Part shown: positions 16,880 to 24,180 of the stretch, in pieces
Layout of the letters: each line of letters starts with the position of its first letter
How positions within the stretch are numbered: the stretch's first letter is position 1
Assembly (NCBI RefSeq): GCF_026168755.1
Contig: NZ_JAPFDR010000001.1
Span: 159,476 to 223,475, forward strand
Source of the DNA: Clostridium sp.
Lineage (GTDB): Bacteria; Bacillota; Clostridia; Clostridiales; Clostridiaceae
Length of the DNA stretch: 64,000 nt
Direction of reading: 5' to 3'
Notes under the pieces: model-generated
Seen by the model: only the letters and a program-made list of their open reading frames with translations
What the model was told of the DNA's origin: nothing
Database searches by the model: none
Translations under genes and position numbers: made by a program

Positions 16880-17057
16880 TGCACCAAAATTTACATCTAA
16901 ATCTATATAATAAATTTACATGTAAAAAATGGTGCACTAAGTCTCATTATACTATATTTAAATATTAACATTTAAGGTTAAATTAGTAAATTAAAAATAG
17001 AATAAAAGTCAAATTTTATTAAGAGCTTAGAGAAGTATATCTAGGTTCTTTTTTTAT
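16880..17057 (+). terminator. Long inverted repeat followed by a terminator
   Basis: TGCACCA 16880-16886 pairs with TGGTGCA 16930-16936, and TTTACAT 16890-16896 with ATGTAAA 16920-16926, forming a two-part hairpin. A separate intrinsic terminator, AAGAGCTTAGA 17031-17041 with TCTAGGTTCTT ending near 17050 and a T run, ends the first helicase transcript. Confidence 0.65.
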
Positions 17058-17064
17058 TTTAATT

Positions 17065-17262
17065 ATACGTCTTTTGGTTTGCCTCCACGGCTTACCTTTT
17101 GGGCGTAACGTTGCAATAGTCTAGTTGAAGTTAGTTGCGACTAAGCAACTTACTGAAACTTATTGCAATGCTGGTACAACAAGGTAAAAGAGTGGCTATT
17201 ATCACTCGGTATTAGTAAATACCTTCGTGTTCGCACTTGAAAGTGCTTAGAGTAAAAAAGAG
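17065..17262 (+). ncRNA. Candidate structured RNA or leader upstream of the second helicase
   Basis: This 200-nt stretch is rich in exact pairings. TACCTT 17093-17098 pairs with AAGGTA 17181-17186. Inside it, TTGCAATA 17111-17118 pairs with TATTGCAA 17161-17168, and inside that AGTTGC 17133-17138 pairs with GCAACT 17145-17150. GAGTG 17190-17194 pairs with CACTC 17203-17207, and GGTATT 17208-17213 with AATACC 17218-17223. A GCACTT/AAGTGC hairpin lies just before the helicase ribosome site. It could be a cis-acting leader or a processed RNA. Confidence 0.5.
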
Positions 17263-17284
17263 ATAAGAAAGGATGAAGTTTATA

Positions 17285-18889
17285 ATGATACAATTAAGAG
17301 AATATCAACAAGAATGTTTAGATAGAATAAATGAAATGAAAATAGGAGAAAGAAAAATAGCGTTTTTAGCAACTGGAGCAGGTAAGACTATAATTATGTC
17401 GAAAGTAGCTTCACAAGAGAATGGAAGAGTTTTAATAGTAGTAGACCAAAACGAATTAAGGGAACAAACTATAGATAAGTTATCTATTTTTATTAATAAA
17501 GAAGATATTGGAAGTGTACAAGGTGTTTTAGATGAAGTTGATAAAAGAGTTATAGTGGCAACTAGACAAAGTTTAACTCATGGGAAATCAACTCGTTTAA
17601 ATAGAATGTTAGAAAATGGGGAATTTAATTTACTTCTAATAGATGAAACACATAGAGCAGTCCAACAGGTTAAAAAGATTATAGAGGAATGTGGGCAAAA
17701 TGCAAAGGTAATAGGATTTACTGCTACACCTTTTAATCCAGAACTTTTAGAAGTTTATAGTGATTTTGTTTATAGAAAAGAAATAGTAAGTCTTGTAAAA
17801 GAAGGATACTTATGTAGTCCTAGATGTTTAACTATTTATTCTGATGTAAGCCTAGACAATGTAAAAACAGTAGCAGGAGAATTTAATTTAGGACAATTAG
17901 ATGAAGTTGTAAATGTTGATAGTAGAAATGAATTGATAGTTAAGAAATACGTAGAATTAGCAGAAGGTAGAAGTAAGACTTTATGCTTTTGCACATCTAT
18001 TGAACATGCAGAAGCTTTAGCGAATGAATTTAATAAAAATAATATCAAGGCTAAGAATATAGATTCTACTTTATCAGCAGACGAAAGAAAAGAAACTTTA
18101 GAAGCGTTTAAAAGAGGAGAAATAGAAGTTTTAACTAATATAGGGGTTCTTACAACTGGATTTGATGAACCTTCAGTTGATTGTATCATTATGGCAAGAC
18201 CAACTAAAAGCAAAATATTATTTACTCAGATGGCAGGTCGTGGACTACGTATATCTGAAAATAAGGAAGATTGTTTAATATTAGATGTATGTGATGTTAC
18301 AACTAAAAAGAGAATGAATTTAATGACAGGTAGAACTATATTTGATTTAGATGAAGATGAAACTATTCAAGAAAAAGAAGAACGTATTCAAAGAGATAAA
18401 GAAGAATCAGAAAGACGTGAAAAAGAACGTATTCAAAGAGAAATTGAACTTGAAGAAATGAGACAAAAAGAAATTGATTTATTCAATGAAACAGTTGAAA
18501 ACATATCTCAAATTTCTACGCTACATTGGTTTTATACTGATATAAAAGGAGTAGAAGTAGCTATATTATCTCAAGATAGTAAAATAGATCATTATATAGT
18601 AAATTTAGAAAATGAATTTAGATGGTATAAAAGAACTCAATTAGAAGGTTGGGAACATAAGTTAGAATTAATTGATGAAAATACCGACTTAAAAGAATTA
18701 GTAACTCAGCTTGAATTTAATGTGATGTTAGAAGGTTCTAGTTTTATAAGTAAAAAGGCTAATTGGAAATGGGAAGAACCAACGGAAAAGCAAAAACAAG
18801 TGTGCAAAACTAAAGTAAAAACTAAATGGGGAGTACATTGTTTCTTTAGTAAGAGAAATTGTTATTTTTCTCTAAAAGATGTAATTTAA
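17285..18889 (+). CDS. SF2 helicase of the Rad25/type III restriction-like group
   Basis: Motifs are Q-like LREYQQECLDRI, Walker A FLATGAGKT (~29-37), DETH in LLLIDETHRA (~119), TAT in GFTATPF, and motif VI FTQMAGRGLRI (~314-324). The last ~150 residues form a distinct domain after an Arg/Glu coiled coil. ATG at 17285 has AGAAAGGA 11 nt upstream; the ATG at 17273 directly abuts that site. Probably a replication or recombination helicase of the phage; no restriction partner is nearby. Confidence 0.75.
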   Translation: MIQLREYQQECLDRINEMKIGERKIAFLATGAGKTIIMSKVASQENGRVLIVVDQNELREQTIDKLSIFINKEDIGSVQGVLDEVDKRVIVATRQSLTHGKSTRLNRMLENGEFNLLLIDETHRAVQQVKKIIEECGQNAKVIGFTATPFNPELLEVYSDFVYRKEIVSLVKEGYLCSPRCLTIYSDVSLDNVKTVAGEFNLGQLDEVVNVDSRNELIVKKYVELAEGRSKTLCFCTSIEHAEALANEFNKNNIKAKNIDSTLSADERKETLEAFKRGEIEVLTNIGVLTTGFDEPSVDCIIMARPTKSKILFTQMAGRGLRISENKEDCLILDVCDVTTKKRMNLMTGRTIFDLDEDETIQEKEERIQRDKEESERREKERIQREIELEEMRQKEIDLFNETVENISQISTLHWFYTDIKGVEVAILSQDSKIDHYIVNLENEFRWYKRTQLEGWEHKLELIDENTDLKELVTQLEFNVMLEGSSFISKKANWKWEEPTEKQKQVCKTKVKTKWGVHCFFSKRNCYFSLKDVI

Positions 18890-18944
18890 AAGAGGAATTA
18901 TGGTATAAATGTAGAATTATGTATATTAAAAGGAGGTGAGACTT

Positions 18945-19166
18945 ATGGGTTTAAAATTAACTCAAAAAGAAGTCTTGAGAGTTTTAGTTGAGAATGAAGA
19001 CAAATGGCTTGGATTAGAAGAAATACATAAACTATCAGGTATTCAAAGAAGGCATATTAACAGTGCAATAAAGTTTTTTATGAAAAATGATTATGTATAT
19101 ATGCCTAATTTAGAAGGAAAGGTAATGGTATCTCCAGACGGAGTTTCAGCATATTATAGTTGTTAA
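18945..19166 (+). CDS. Winged-helix DNA-binding protein, 73 residues
   Basis: ATG at 18945 has AAGGAGGTGAG upstream. The product (MGLKLTQKEVLRVLVENE, then KLSGIQRRHINSAIKFFMKN) is a compact winged helix with a beta wing (VYMPNLEGKVMVS). It is probably a transcriptional regulator at the boundary between the early and later regions. A terminator follows. Confidence 0.6.
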   Translation: MGLKLTQKEVLRVLVENEDKWLGLEEIHKLSGIQRRHINSAIKFFMKNDYVYMPNLEGKVMVSPDGVSAYYSC

Positions 19167-19173
19167 TAATTAA

Positions 19174-19203
19174 AGGCTAGGGTTAATATCCTGGTCTTTT
19201 TTC
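19174..19203 (+). terminator. Rho-independent terminator
   Basis: AGGCTAGG pairs with CCTGGTCT (two G-U) around TTAATAT, followed by six T. It closes the left gene block. Confidence 0.75.
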
Positions 19204-19253
19204 TATGCTAAAAATCTGAGAAAATATTTATACTAAGCTTTTAAAACCTAGGA

Positions 19254-19296
19254 AAATAGGCGTTTTTGAGACGTTTGTATAATCTATATAAGGAGA
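19254..19296 (+). promoter_or_regulatory. Prophage-specific promoter-like motif, copy 2
   Basis: This copy reads AAATAG.C..TTT..AGAC.TTT.TATAAT.T.TATAAGGAGA, like 11654-11696. It stands after a terminator and before a structured RNA and the right-hand gene block, which is where a late promoter is expected. The upstream box TTAAAACCTA..AAATAGG (19241-19260) also recurs at 11602-11620. Confidence 0.5.
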
Positions 19297-19400
19297 GGAA
19301 AGGATATAGTTCTGAGTACGCCAACTGCTATTGGCGATGCAGTATAATATATGCGACCTAAAAGCTTTTAGCAGAAGACGGAGTGATCCGTTTTCTTTTA
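19297..19400 (+). ncRNA. Small RNA with H-type pseudoknot and terminator
   Basis: Directly after promoter motif copy 2, CGCCAA 19319-19324 pairs with TTGGCG 19331-19336, and loop CTGC 19325-19328 can pair with GCAG 19339-19342, forming an H-type pseudoknot. A 14-bp palindrome, CTAAAAGCTTTTAG, follows at 19358-19371. Then ACGGA 19378-19382 pairs with TCCGT 19387-19391, followed by TTTCTTTT. It has the build of a discrete ~100-nt RNA or a transcription attenuator; no ORF lies within it. Confidence 0.5.
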
Positions 19401-19499
19401 AGAAAAGTTTTGATATTTACCCAATCTTATTATACTAGTAAAGAGAGGGTGATGTCAAGTGCAAAATTTCATAACTTAAAAGCACTTTAAAAAATAAGA

Positions 19500-19900
19500 G
19501 TTGTATAGTTTGTAAATTTTTAAACTTAACTAGTTGCAAGTCTAGTGGCATTCCTTGCCGATTCCTCCAGAATTAAAAAACTTGCTGAGATTAAAGGTAC
19601 AAAGTATCTGCTCGTAAGAGTTTAATCTTTAAGCGTTACCGCAACAACGCAATATAAAAAGGCGGATTTTTACTAATTTGTTCATTGGGGGCTTCCTTAG
19701 CCTCCTACTCCCTAAAAGAAGATAAATTTAAGCAGGCAAGTAAACTCTCCTTTTATTAAGCACACTCTACTTAATTTCCTTTAATTTGTTAATTTTTTAA
19801 GCTTGCCTGTTTAAATGTGTCTTTGGCACACTCCTGTTAAAGTAGAAGGAAGGAGTCAATAAAATTATTATTCTCTTTTAGCATCGTCAAAAAAATGGCG
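19500..19900 (+). ncRNA. Candidate structured RNA upstream of the late genes
   Basis: No gene is present between 19166 and 19985. In this part AGATTAAA 19588-19595 pairs with TTTAATCT 19621-19628, GGGGGCT 19687-19693 with AGCCTCC 19699-19705 (one G-U), and CAGGCAAG 19733-19740 with CTTGCCTG 19802-19809, enclosing TAAG/CTTA. ACTCCT pairs with AGGAGT near 19829-19857. G+C is locally raised. The end of the RNA, if it is one, cannot be fixed. Confidence 0.4.
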
Positions 19901-19984
19901 GTGTTTTTCTTAATGCAGCCAAGGTAGGTCACAAGCCCTAGTAAATGCAGAGTGGGAATAAAAAATAAAGGAGAAGTGACTAGA

Positions 19985-20143
19985 ATGGAAAAATTATATG
20001 AAATTATTGGATTTATAACTTTTTGGCTAGCTTATGGTTATTTTGGTTCTGCTATTATTTTTAGTATAGTGGATAAAATTTACGAAGCTAGAAGAGAAAA
20101 AAGAAAAGCTAAATTAGCTAAGAAAATGGAAATTAAAAGATAG
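19985..20143 (+). CDS. Small membrane protein, 52 residues
   Basis: ATG at 19985 follows AAAGGAGAAGTG; the upstream in-frame GTG at 19952 has no ribosome site. The product has one span (IIGFITFWLAYGYFGSAIIF) and a strongly basic tail (EARREKRKAKLAKK). It is the first gene of the right-hand block. No family recognised. Confidence 0.55.
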   Translation: MEKLYEIIGFITFWLAYGYFGSAIIFSIVDKIYEARREKRKAKLAKKMEIKR

Positions 20144-20153
20144 AAGGGAATTG

Positions 20154-20690
20154 ATGAATATGAATAATAATTTTTCTAAATTATGTAGATTTTTAATAGG
20201 AAATACAGTATCAGATAAAGATTTAGTGGTAGGATTTGACGAGAATTTAGTAATATATAAAGATTTTGAATGGGATCTTAATAGCAAATATACAGAAGTA
20301 GAAGTTAATGAATATGAGGAAGAATATGAAGAGTTAGTAATAGAAGATTGTGATGGATATAAATTAATAATTGATTGTTATGGACATATAGAAGTTGAAA
20401 CTCCTGAAGATAAAACTGAATTAGAAGAATTAAGAAGAGAAAATTCTGAACTTTTATATAAAATAGAGATGTTAGAGGAGGCCAATAAGGATTTAGCTAA
20501 TATAATAAAAAATAAAAGTGAAAAAAGTGAAACAGAAATAACGGATACAGATGAAAAAGATGATGTTATAAAAAAATATATAGATACTGATGAGTTTAAA
20601 GCACTATTGGAGAATTTAAAATTTATAGAAGAAAATGTAGATTTATTTAATGGAATTTATGTAGATATTCCTAAGATAGAAGTACGTTAA
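20154..20690 (+). CDS. Hypothetical acidic protein, 178 residues
   Basis: AGAAGGGAA lies upstream of ATG 20154 (ATG 20160 is an alternative). The first ~95 residues are acidic and may be a beta-rich domain; a leucine-zipper-like coiled coil follows (ELEELRRENSELLYKIEML). It ends in IYVDIPKIEVR and overlaps the following terminator. No family recognised. Confidence 0.55.
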   Translation: MNMNNNFSKLCRFLIGNTVSDKDLVVGFDENLVIYKDFEWDLNSKYTEVEVNEYEEEYEELVIEDCDGYKLIIDCYGHIEVETPEDKTELEELRRENSELLYKIEMLEEANKDLANIIKNKSEKSETEITDTDEKDDVIKKYIDTDEFKALLENLKFIEENVDLFNGIYVDIPKIEVR

Positions 20691-20710
20691 TCGTGCTTCT
20701 TTTATTTTAA
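20676..20710 (+). terminator. Rho-independent terminator
   Basis: GAAGTACG pairs with CGTGCTTC (one G-U) around TTAAT, followed by TTTTATTTT. Its 5' arm is in the last codons of the preceding gene. Confidence 0.7.
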
Positions 20711-20729
20711 GAAAAGTGAGGTAGGAAAC

Positions 20730-21020
20730 ATGGAAAGAAAGAAATATTGTACGGGATTTTATAGTATGCAATTGTTGTTATCTAATGTAGAAGGAATTGA
20801 GATAGAAGACATAATAATAAAAGAAGTGGGGACTAGAAAGTATAAAAATGTATTATTTAGTTTTCCAGGACATAAAGGTCGTGAGGTAGCAGCTATTATA
20901 AATAAGTGTAAAGATAATGTAAATAAAGTGCAAATAGACAACTTTGAAAAGCTTAAAGCTAAAAGAAAACAATTATTAGATGAATATTATAAAAAAATTA
21001 AGGGTGAAGAAAATGATTAA
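20730..21020 (+). CDS. Hypothetical protein, 96 residues
   Basis: GTGAGGTAGGAA lies before the ATG. The product has a beta-rich N-terminal part (TGFYSMQLLLSNVEGIEIED) and a helical lysine-rich end. Its stop overlaps the start of the next gene by 8 nt. Not recognised. Confidence 0.5.
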   Translation: MERKKYCTGFYSMQLLLSNVEGIEIEDIIIKEVGTRKYKNVLFSFPGHKGREVAAIINKCKDNVNKVQIDNFEKLKAKRKQLLDEYYKKIKGEEND

Positions 21021-21270
21021 AGTAAAGAGTAATACTAAAATTGCATATTTATTAACTCTTGGATTTAAAGAGGAGCGATTAGAAGAAACAGATAGCATAA
21101 TTTATTTTATGTTTAAGGACACGGAAGAGATAAGACAACAGATAGAAATATTTAAAAATATTGTAAGTAATAAAGAAATAAATCAAATTTTCTGGATTGA
21201 TTATAAGAAGTATTTAGAAAAAAGTAGATATGTTAGGGATAAAATAAGAGAATTTAAGGAGGTGCATTAA
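21013..21270 (+). CDS. Hypothetical protein, 85 residues, DUF5659-like
   Basis: ATG at 21013 overlaps the upstream stop, with GGGTGAAG as ribosome site; the longer frame from 20980 lies inside the previous gene. The sequence (NTKIAYLLTLGFKEERLEET, then IIYFMFKDTEEIRQQIEIFK) has the helix, YFMF strand and helix order seen in the DUF5659-like proteins at 11736 and 14962. If so, this phage carries at least three. Confidence 0.45.
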   Translation: MIKVKSNTKIAYLLTLGFKEERLEETDSIIYFMFKDTEEIRQQIEIFKNIVSNKEINQIFWIDYKKYLEKSRYVRDKIREFKEVH

Positions 21271-21272
21271 TA

Positions 21273-21575
21273 ATGACTTCTGAAAGAGTTACTAGATATG
21301 AAAAAAGTTCTGGAGAGTTATTACCGGATTATATAATCAATGATACGATTGTAGGAGTATGCAGGTATGTAGCTTGTTATGTTAAGATAGTAAATTTATT
21401 GTATAATATTGAATTAATCATTAATGGAAAAGATAAGTTTGTTGTTTTACCTGGAGAAACAATTGAATTTGATATTGAAAAGCATGGAATTATTACTAGT
21501 ATTGTTGCAAATGTATTTAATGATATTGACAATAGAATTTTAGTTGAAGTTGGATATAGTAGTAAAATAATATAA
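21273..21575 (+). CDS. Hypothetical protein, 100 residues
   Basis: AAGGAGGTG precedes the ATG, 2 nt after the previous stop. The product appears all-beta (VARY, VKIVNLLYNIELIINGK, FVVLPGETIEFDIEKHG). No family recognised. It is the last small gene before the terminase. Confidence 0.5.
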   Translation: MTSERVTRYEKSSGELLPDYIINDTIVGVCRYVACYVKIVNLLYNIELIINGKDKFVVLPGETIEFDIEKHGIITSIVANVFNDIDNRILVEVGYSSKII

Positions 21576-21611
21576 TTAATGTGAATTTATGAATAGTTAG
21601 GAGGTGATAAA

Positions 21612-22013
21612 ATGAGTAAAAAATATACAGGAAGACCAAGGAAATATGAAACACCAGAACAAATGCAAGAGATAATAAATGAGTATTTTAATGAATGTTT
21701 AGAAGAAGGAAAGTATCCTACAGTTAGTATGTTAGCTTATAGATTGGATTTAACTAGGCAAGATTTATTGAGATACGAGGGAGAGATTGAAGGTGAAAGA
21801 TTTAAAAATTGTAGTGATGAAATGAGAGAATCCTTTCGTTACACTGTCAAAAAGGCTAAACAATATATTGAAGGTCAATATGAGGATAGGCTTATAAATG
21901 ATGGTAGAAGTCCAATAGGAACTATATTTACGCTTAAAAACAACTATAATTGGGTAGATAAGCAAGAGATTGAGCAAACTAATAAGACTATTGAGGTTAC
22001 ATTAGAAGATTAG
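21612..22013 (+). CDS. Terminase small subunit
   Basis: The 133-residue protein begins GRPRKYETPEQMQEIINEYF and has a helix-turn-helix (YPTVSMLAYRLDLTRQDLLR). It continues with helices and ends IGTIFTLKNNYNWVDKQE, typical of phage small terminases that bind pac/cos DNA. AGGAGGTG supports the start. Unusually, the large subunit is not next: a serine resolvase intervenes. Confidence 0.8.
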   Translation: MSKKYTGRPRKYETPEQMQEIINEYFNECLEEGKYPTVSMLAYRLDLTRQDLLRYEGEIEGERFKNCSDEMRESFRYTVKKAKQYIEGQYEDRLINDGRSPIGTIFTLKNNYNWVDKQEIEQTNKTIEVTLED

Positions 22014-22035
22014 TTATATAATATTTCTCTTATAG

Positions 22036-22148
22036 TATTTCAATAGGATATATCCATATGAAATATTTTAAATTATATCAATTGCATTTCAATAGAGTTA
22101 GAATGTTATATTTGAAATATTTCAATTTAACACAATAACTCTATTGAC
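22036..22148. promoter_or_regulatory. Res-like site of the serine resolvase
   Basis: Site I is 22036-22065: TATTTCA..GGATATATCC..TGAAATA, a 30-bp inverted repeat. Site II is 22086-22118: ATTTCAATA with TATTTGAAAT, 33 bp. A weaker site III is about 22121-22148: TTCAAT with ATTGAC. Centre-to-centre spacing of I to II is ~51 bp. Tn3/gamma-delta res sites have subsites of 28, 34 and 25 bp with 53-bp I-II spacing, so the match in layout is close. Confidence 0.65.
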
Positions 22149-22173
22149 ACACTTTTATGATAGATAGTATAAT
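22144..22173 (+). promoter_or_regulatory. Sigma-A promoter of the resolvase gene
   Basis: TTGACA 22144-22149 and TATAAT 22168-22173 are spaced 18 bp. The -35 box overlaps the weak res site III, so the resolvase could repress its own gene. The gene starts ~98 bp downstream. Confidence 0.65.
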
Positions 22174-22270
22174 ATTAGTAAGGGGATAGGGCATGCCTTC
22201 TAAATTTAGAGGGAGATTTGGCTTTAACGCCTTAACAAAATATTTTTTTCAATAAAAAGGGGTAATTGAT

Positions 22271-22840
22271 ATGAAAATAGGTTATATAAGAGTTAGTTCA
22301 AAAGAGCAAAATACAGCAAGACAAGAAGTGTTAATGCAAGAATTACAAGTTGAAAAGTTATATATAGATAAGTTAAGTGGAAAAGATACTAATAGACCTC
22401 AACTTAAAGCAATGTTAGAGTTTGCAAGAGAGGGAGATGTAGTAATAGTAGAATCAATTTCTAGATTTGCAAGAAATACAAAAGATTTATTAACATTAGT
22501 AGAACAATTAGAGGAAAAAGGTATAAAATTTATTAGTAAAAAAGAGGCTATTGATACTAATACAGCATCCGGTAAGTTTATGTTAACAGTATTTGGAGCT
22601 ATGGCAGAATTAGAAAGAGAGTATATTTTAGACCGTCAAGCAGAAGGTATAGCAATAGCTAAAGCTGAAGGTAAATATAAAGGTAGACAAAAAATTAAAG
22701 TAGGTAATGAATTTGAAAATATATATAAACAGTGGAAAGCTGGAGATATTACAGCTAAAAAGGCTATGGAATTATTAAGTTTAAAGCCTAACACATTTTA
22801 TAGAAGAGTAAAGGAATATGAAAATGACATGGAATCGTAG
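22271..22840 (+). CDS. Serine resolvase/invertase
   Basis: The 189-residue protein has the catalytic serine in IGYIRVSSKEQNTARQE (S9/S10) and the conserved SISRFARNTKDLLTLVEQL, GAMAELEREYILDRQAEGI and a C-terminal HTH (GDITAKKAMELLSLKPNTFY). This is full-length Tn3/Hin-type. Small serine recombinases resolve dimers or invert DNA. The upstream res-like site and absence of a transposase favour multimer resolution of a circular plasmid-like form. AAAGGGGTAATTGAT precedes the ATG. Confidence 0.85.
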   Translation: MKIGYIRVSSKEQNTARQEVLMQELQVEKLYIDKLSGKDTNRPQLKAMLEFAREGDVVIVESISRFARNTKDLLTLVEQLEEKGIKFISKKEAIDTNTASGKFMLTVFGAMAELEREYILDRQAEGIAIAKAEGKYKGRQKIKVGNEFENIYKQWKAGDITAKKAMELLSLKPNTFYRRVKEYENDMES

Positions 22841-22857
22841 TAATACGGTTCTTTTTT
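22832..22857 (+). terminator. Terminator after the resolvase
   Basis: GAATCGT pairs with ACGGTTC around AGTAAT, followed by six T. Its 5' arm is in the last resolvase codons. Confidence 0.7.
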
Positions 22858-22881
22858 ATTATAGAAATTTATTATAAAGGG

Positions 22882-24165
22882 GTGAAGATTATAGCTAATA
22901 CTGCAATAAAAATAAGTAAAAAGATATTCAACGAAGTCTATTTACCTTATCTGTCTACATATGATAAAAGATTTGAAGTTTATTATGGTGGTAGTGGTAG
23001 TGGAAAATCTGTTTTTGTAACTCAAAAACTATTGTACAAATATTTAAAATATCCTAATAGAAAATGTCTTATTATAAGAAAAGTAAATAATACACTTAAA
23101 GATTCATGCTTTGCTTTATTTAAATCCATAATAAGCGATTGGCAGATATATGATCAATGTAAAATTAATAAAACAGATTTAACGATAGAATTACCTAATG
23201 GAAGTCAGTTTATTATGAAAGGATTAGATGATCCAGAGCGTATTAAGTCTATTGCAAATATAGATGATATTTGGGTGGAAGAATGTACTGAAATAGATGA
23301 CTTTGATTTTGACCAACTTTGTTTAAGATTAAGGTCTAAAAACCCATATAATCAGGTTTTTGTATCTTTTAACCCTATATCTAAGAGTAACTGGGTTTAT
23401 AAGAGATGGTTTGCAGAAAATGCTACATATAATAAATCCAATACAAGTGTTTTACATACTACATATAAAGATAATAAGTTTTTACCACAGTCTTATATAG
23501 ATAATTTATTAGAGATGGAAAAGACTAATAATGTATATTATAAAATTTATGCTTTAGGTGAATTTGCAACTTTAGATAAATTAGTATATACCAACTGGAG
23601 AGTGGAAGGTTTTGATTATCTTGAGTTATTAAAAGGTAATAGAAATACATATGCAATATTTGGCACTGACTTTGGTTATACAAATGATTATACAACTTTA
23701 ATTTGTTCGGTAATAGATGAAGTTGATAAGAAGCTTTATATATATGATGAACATTTTGAAACACATATGACTAATGAAGATATATTCAAGATGTATACTG
23801 AAAAACATGTTGTAGGTGAAAGAATAGTTTGTGATTCAAGTGAGCCTAAATCTATTGAAGAGTTAAAGAGATTAGGTTGTAAAAGAGTTGTAGGAGCTAC
23901 AAAAGGTAAGGATAGTATTATAAATGGTATCCAATTAATACAGCAATATGAAATTATAGTACATCCTAATTGTAAGATGATACAAGAAGAATTAAAGAAC
24001 TACACATGGATTAAGGACAAGGCTACAAATGAATATATAAATAAACCTATTGATAAATACAATCATGGATTGGATGCTTTAAGATATAGTATCATGGATA
24101 AGATTGGAAAGAAGAGAAGTTATGGAACTTTAACAATAGGCTCTATAACAGATTTATATGCATAA
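22882..24165 (+). CDS. Terminase large subunit, PBSX family
   Basis: Walker A is YGGSGSGKSVFVTQ (~34-47) and Walker B IDDIWVEECTEIDDF (~129-143), followed by the RNase H-like nuclease (IFGTDFGYTNDYTTL and IVCDSSEPKSIEELKRLG), and YNHGLDALRY near the end. It packages phage DNA into proheads. Start: GTG 22882 immediately abuts AAAGG, so translation may instead begin at ATT 22888 or ATA 22891, which sit at proper distance from AAAGGGGTGA. No ATG is available near the N-terminus. Confidence 0.9.
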   Translation: MKIIANTAIKISKKIFNEVYLPYLSTYDKRFEVYYGGSGSGKSVFVTQKLLYKYLKYPNRKCLIIRKVNNTLKDSCFALFKSIISDWQIYDQCKINKTDLTIELPNGSQFIMKGLDDPERIKSIANIDDIWVEECTEIDDFDFDQLCLRLRSKNPYNQVFVSFNPISKSNWVYKRWFAENATYNKSNTSVLHTTYKDNKFLPQSYIDNLLEMEKTNNVYYKIYALGEFATLDKLVYTNWRVEGFDYLELLKGNRNTYAIFGTDFGYTNDYTTLICSVIDEVDKKLYIYDEHFETHMTNEDIFKMYTEKHVVGERIVCDSSEPKSIEELKRLGCKRVVGATKGKDSIINGIQLIQQYEIIVHPNCKMIQEELKNYTWIKDKATNEYINKPIDKYNHGLDALRYSIMDKIGKKRSYGTLTIGSITDLYA

Positions 24166-24180
24166 GAAAGGAGAGAAGAT

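Noticed and set aside
15159..18889. Two SF2 helicases as part of a restriction-modification or defence island.
   Set aside because: No methylase, specificity subunit or nuclease is nearby; they sit in the early phage region.
2618..22165. A 15-bp word, ACTTTTATGATAGAT, shared by 2618-2632 and 22151-22165.
   Set aside because: In AT-rich DNA of this length a match of this size is expected by chance, and the contexts differ.
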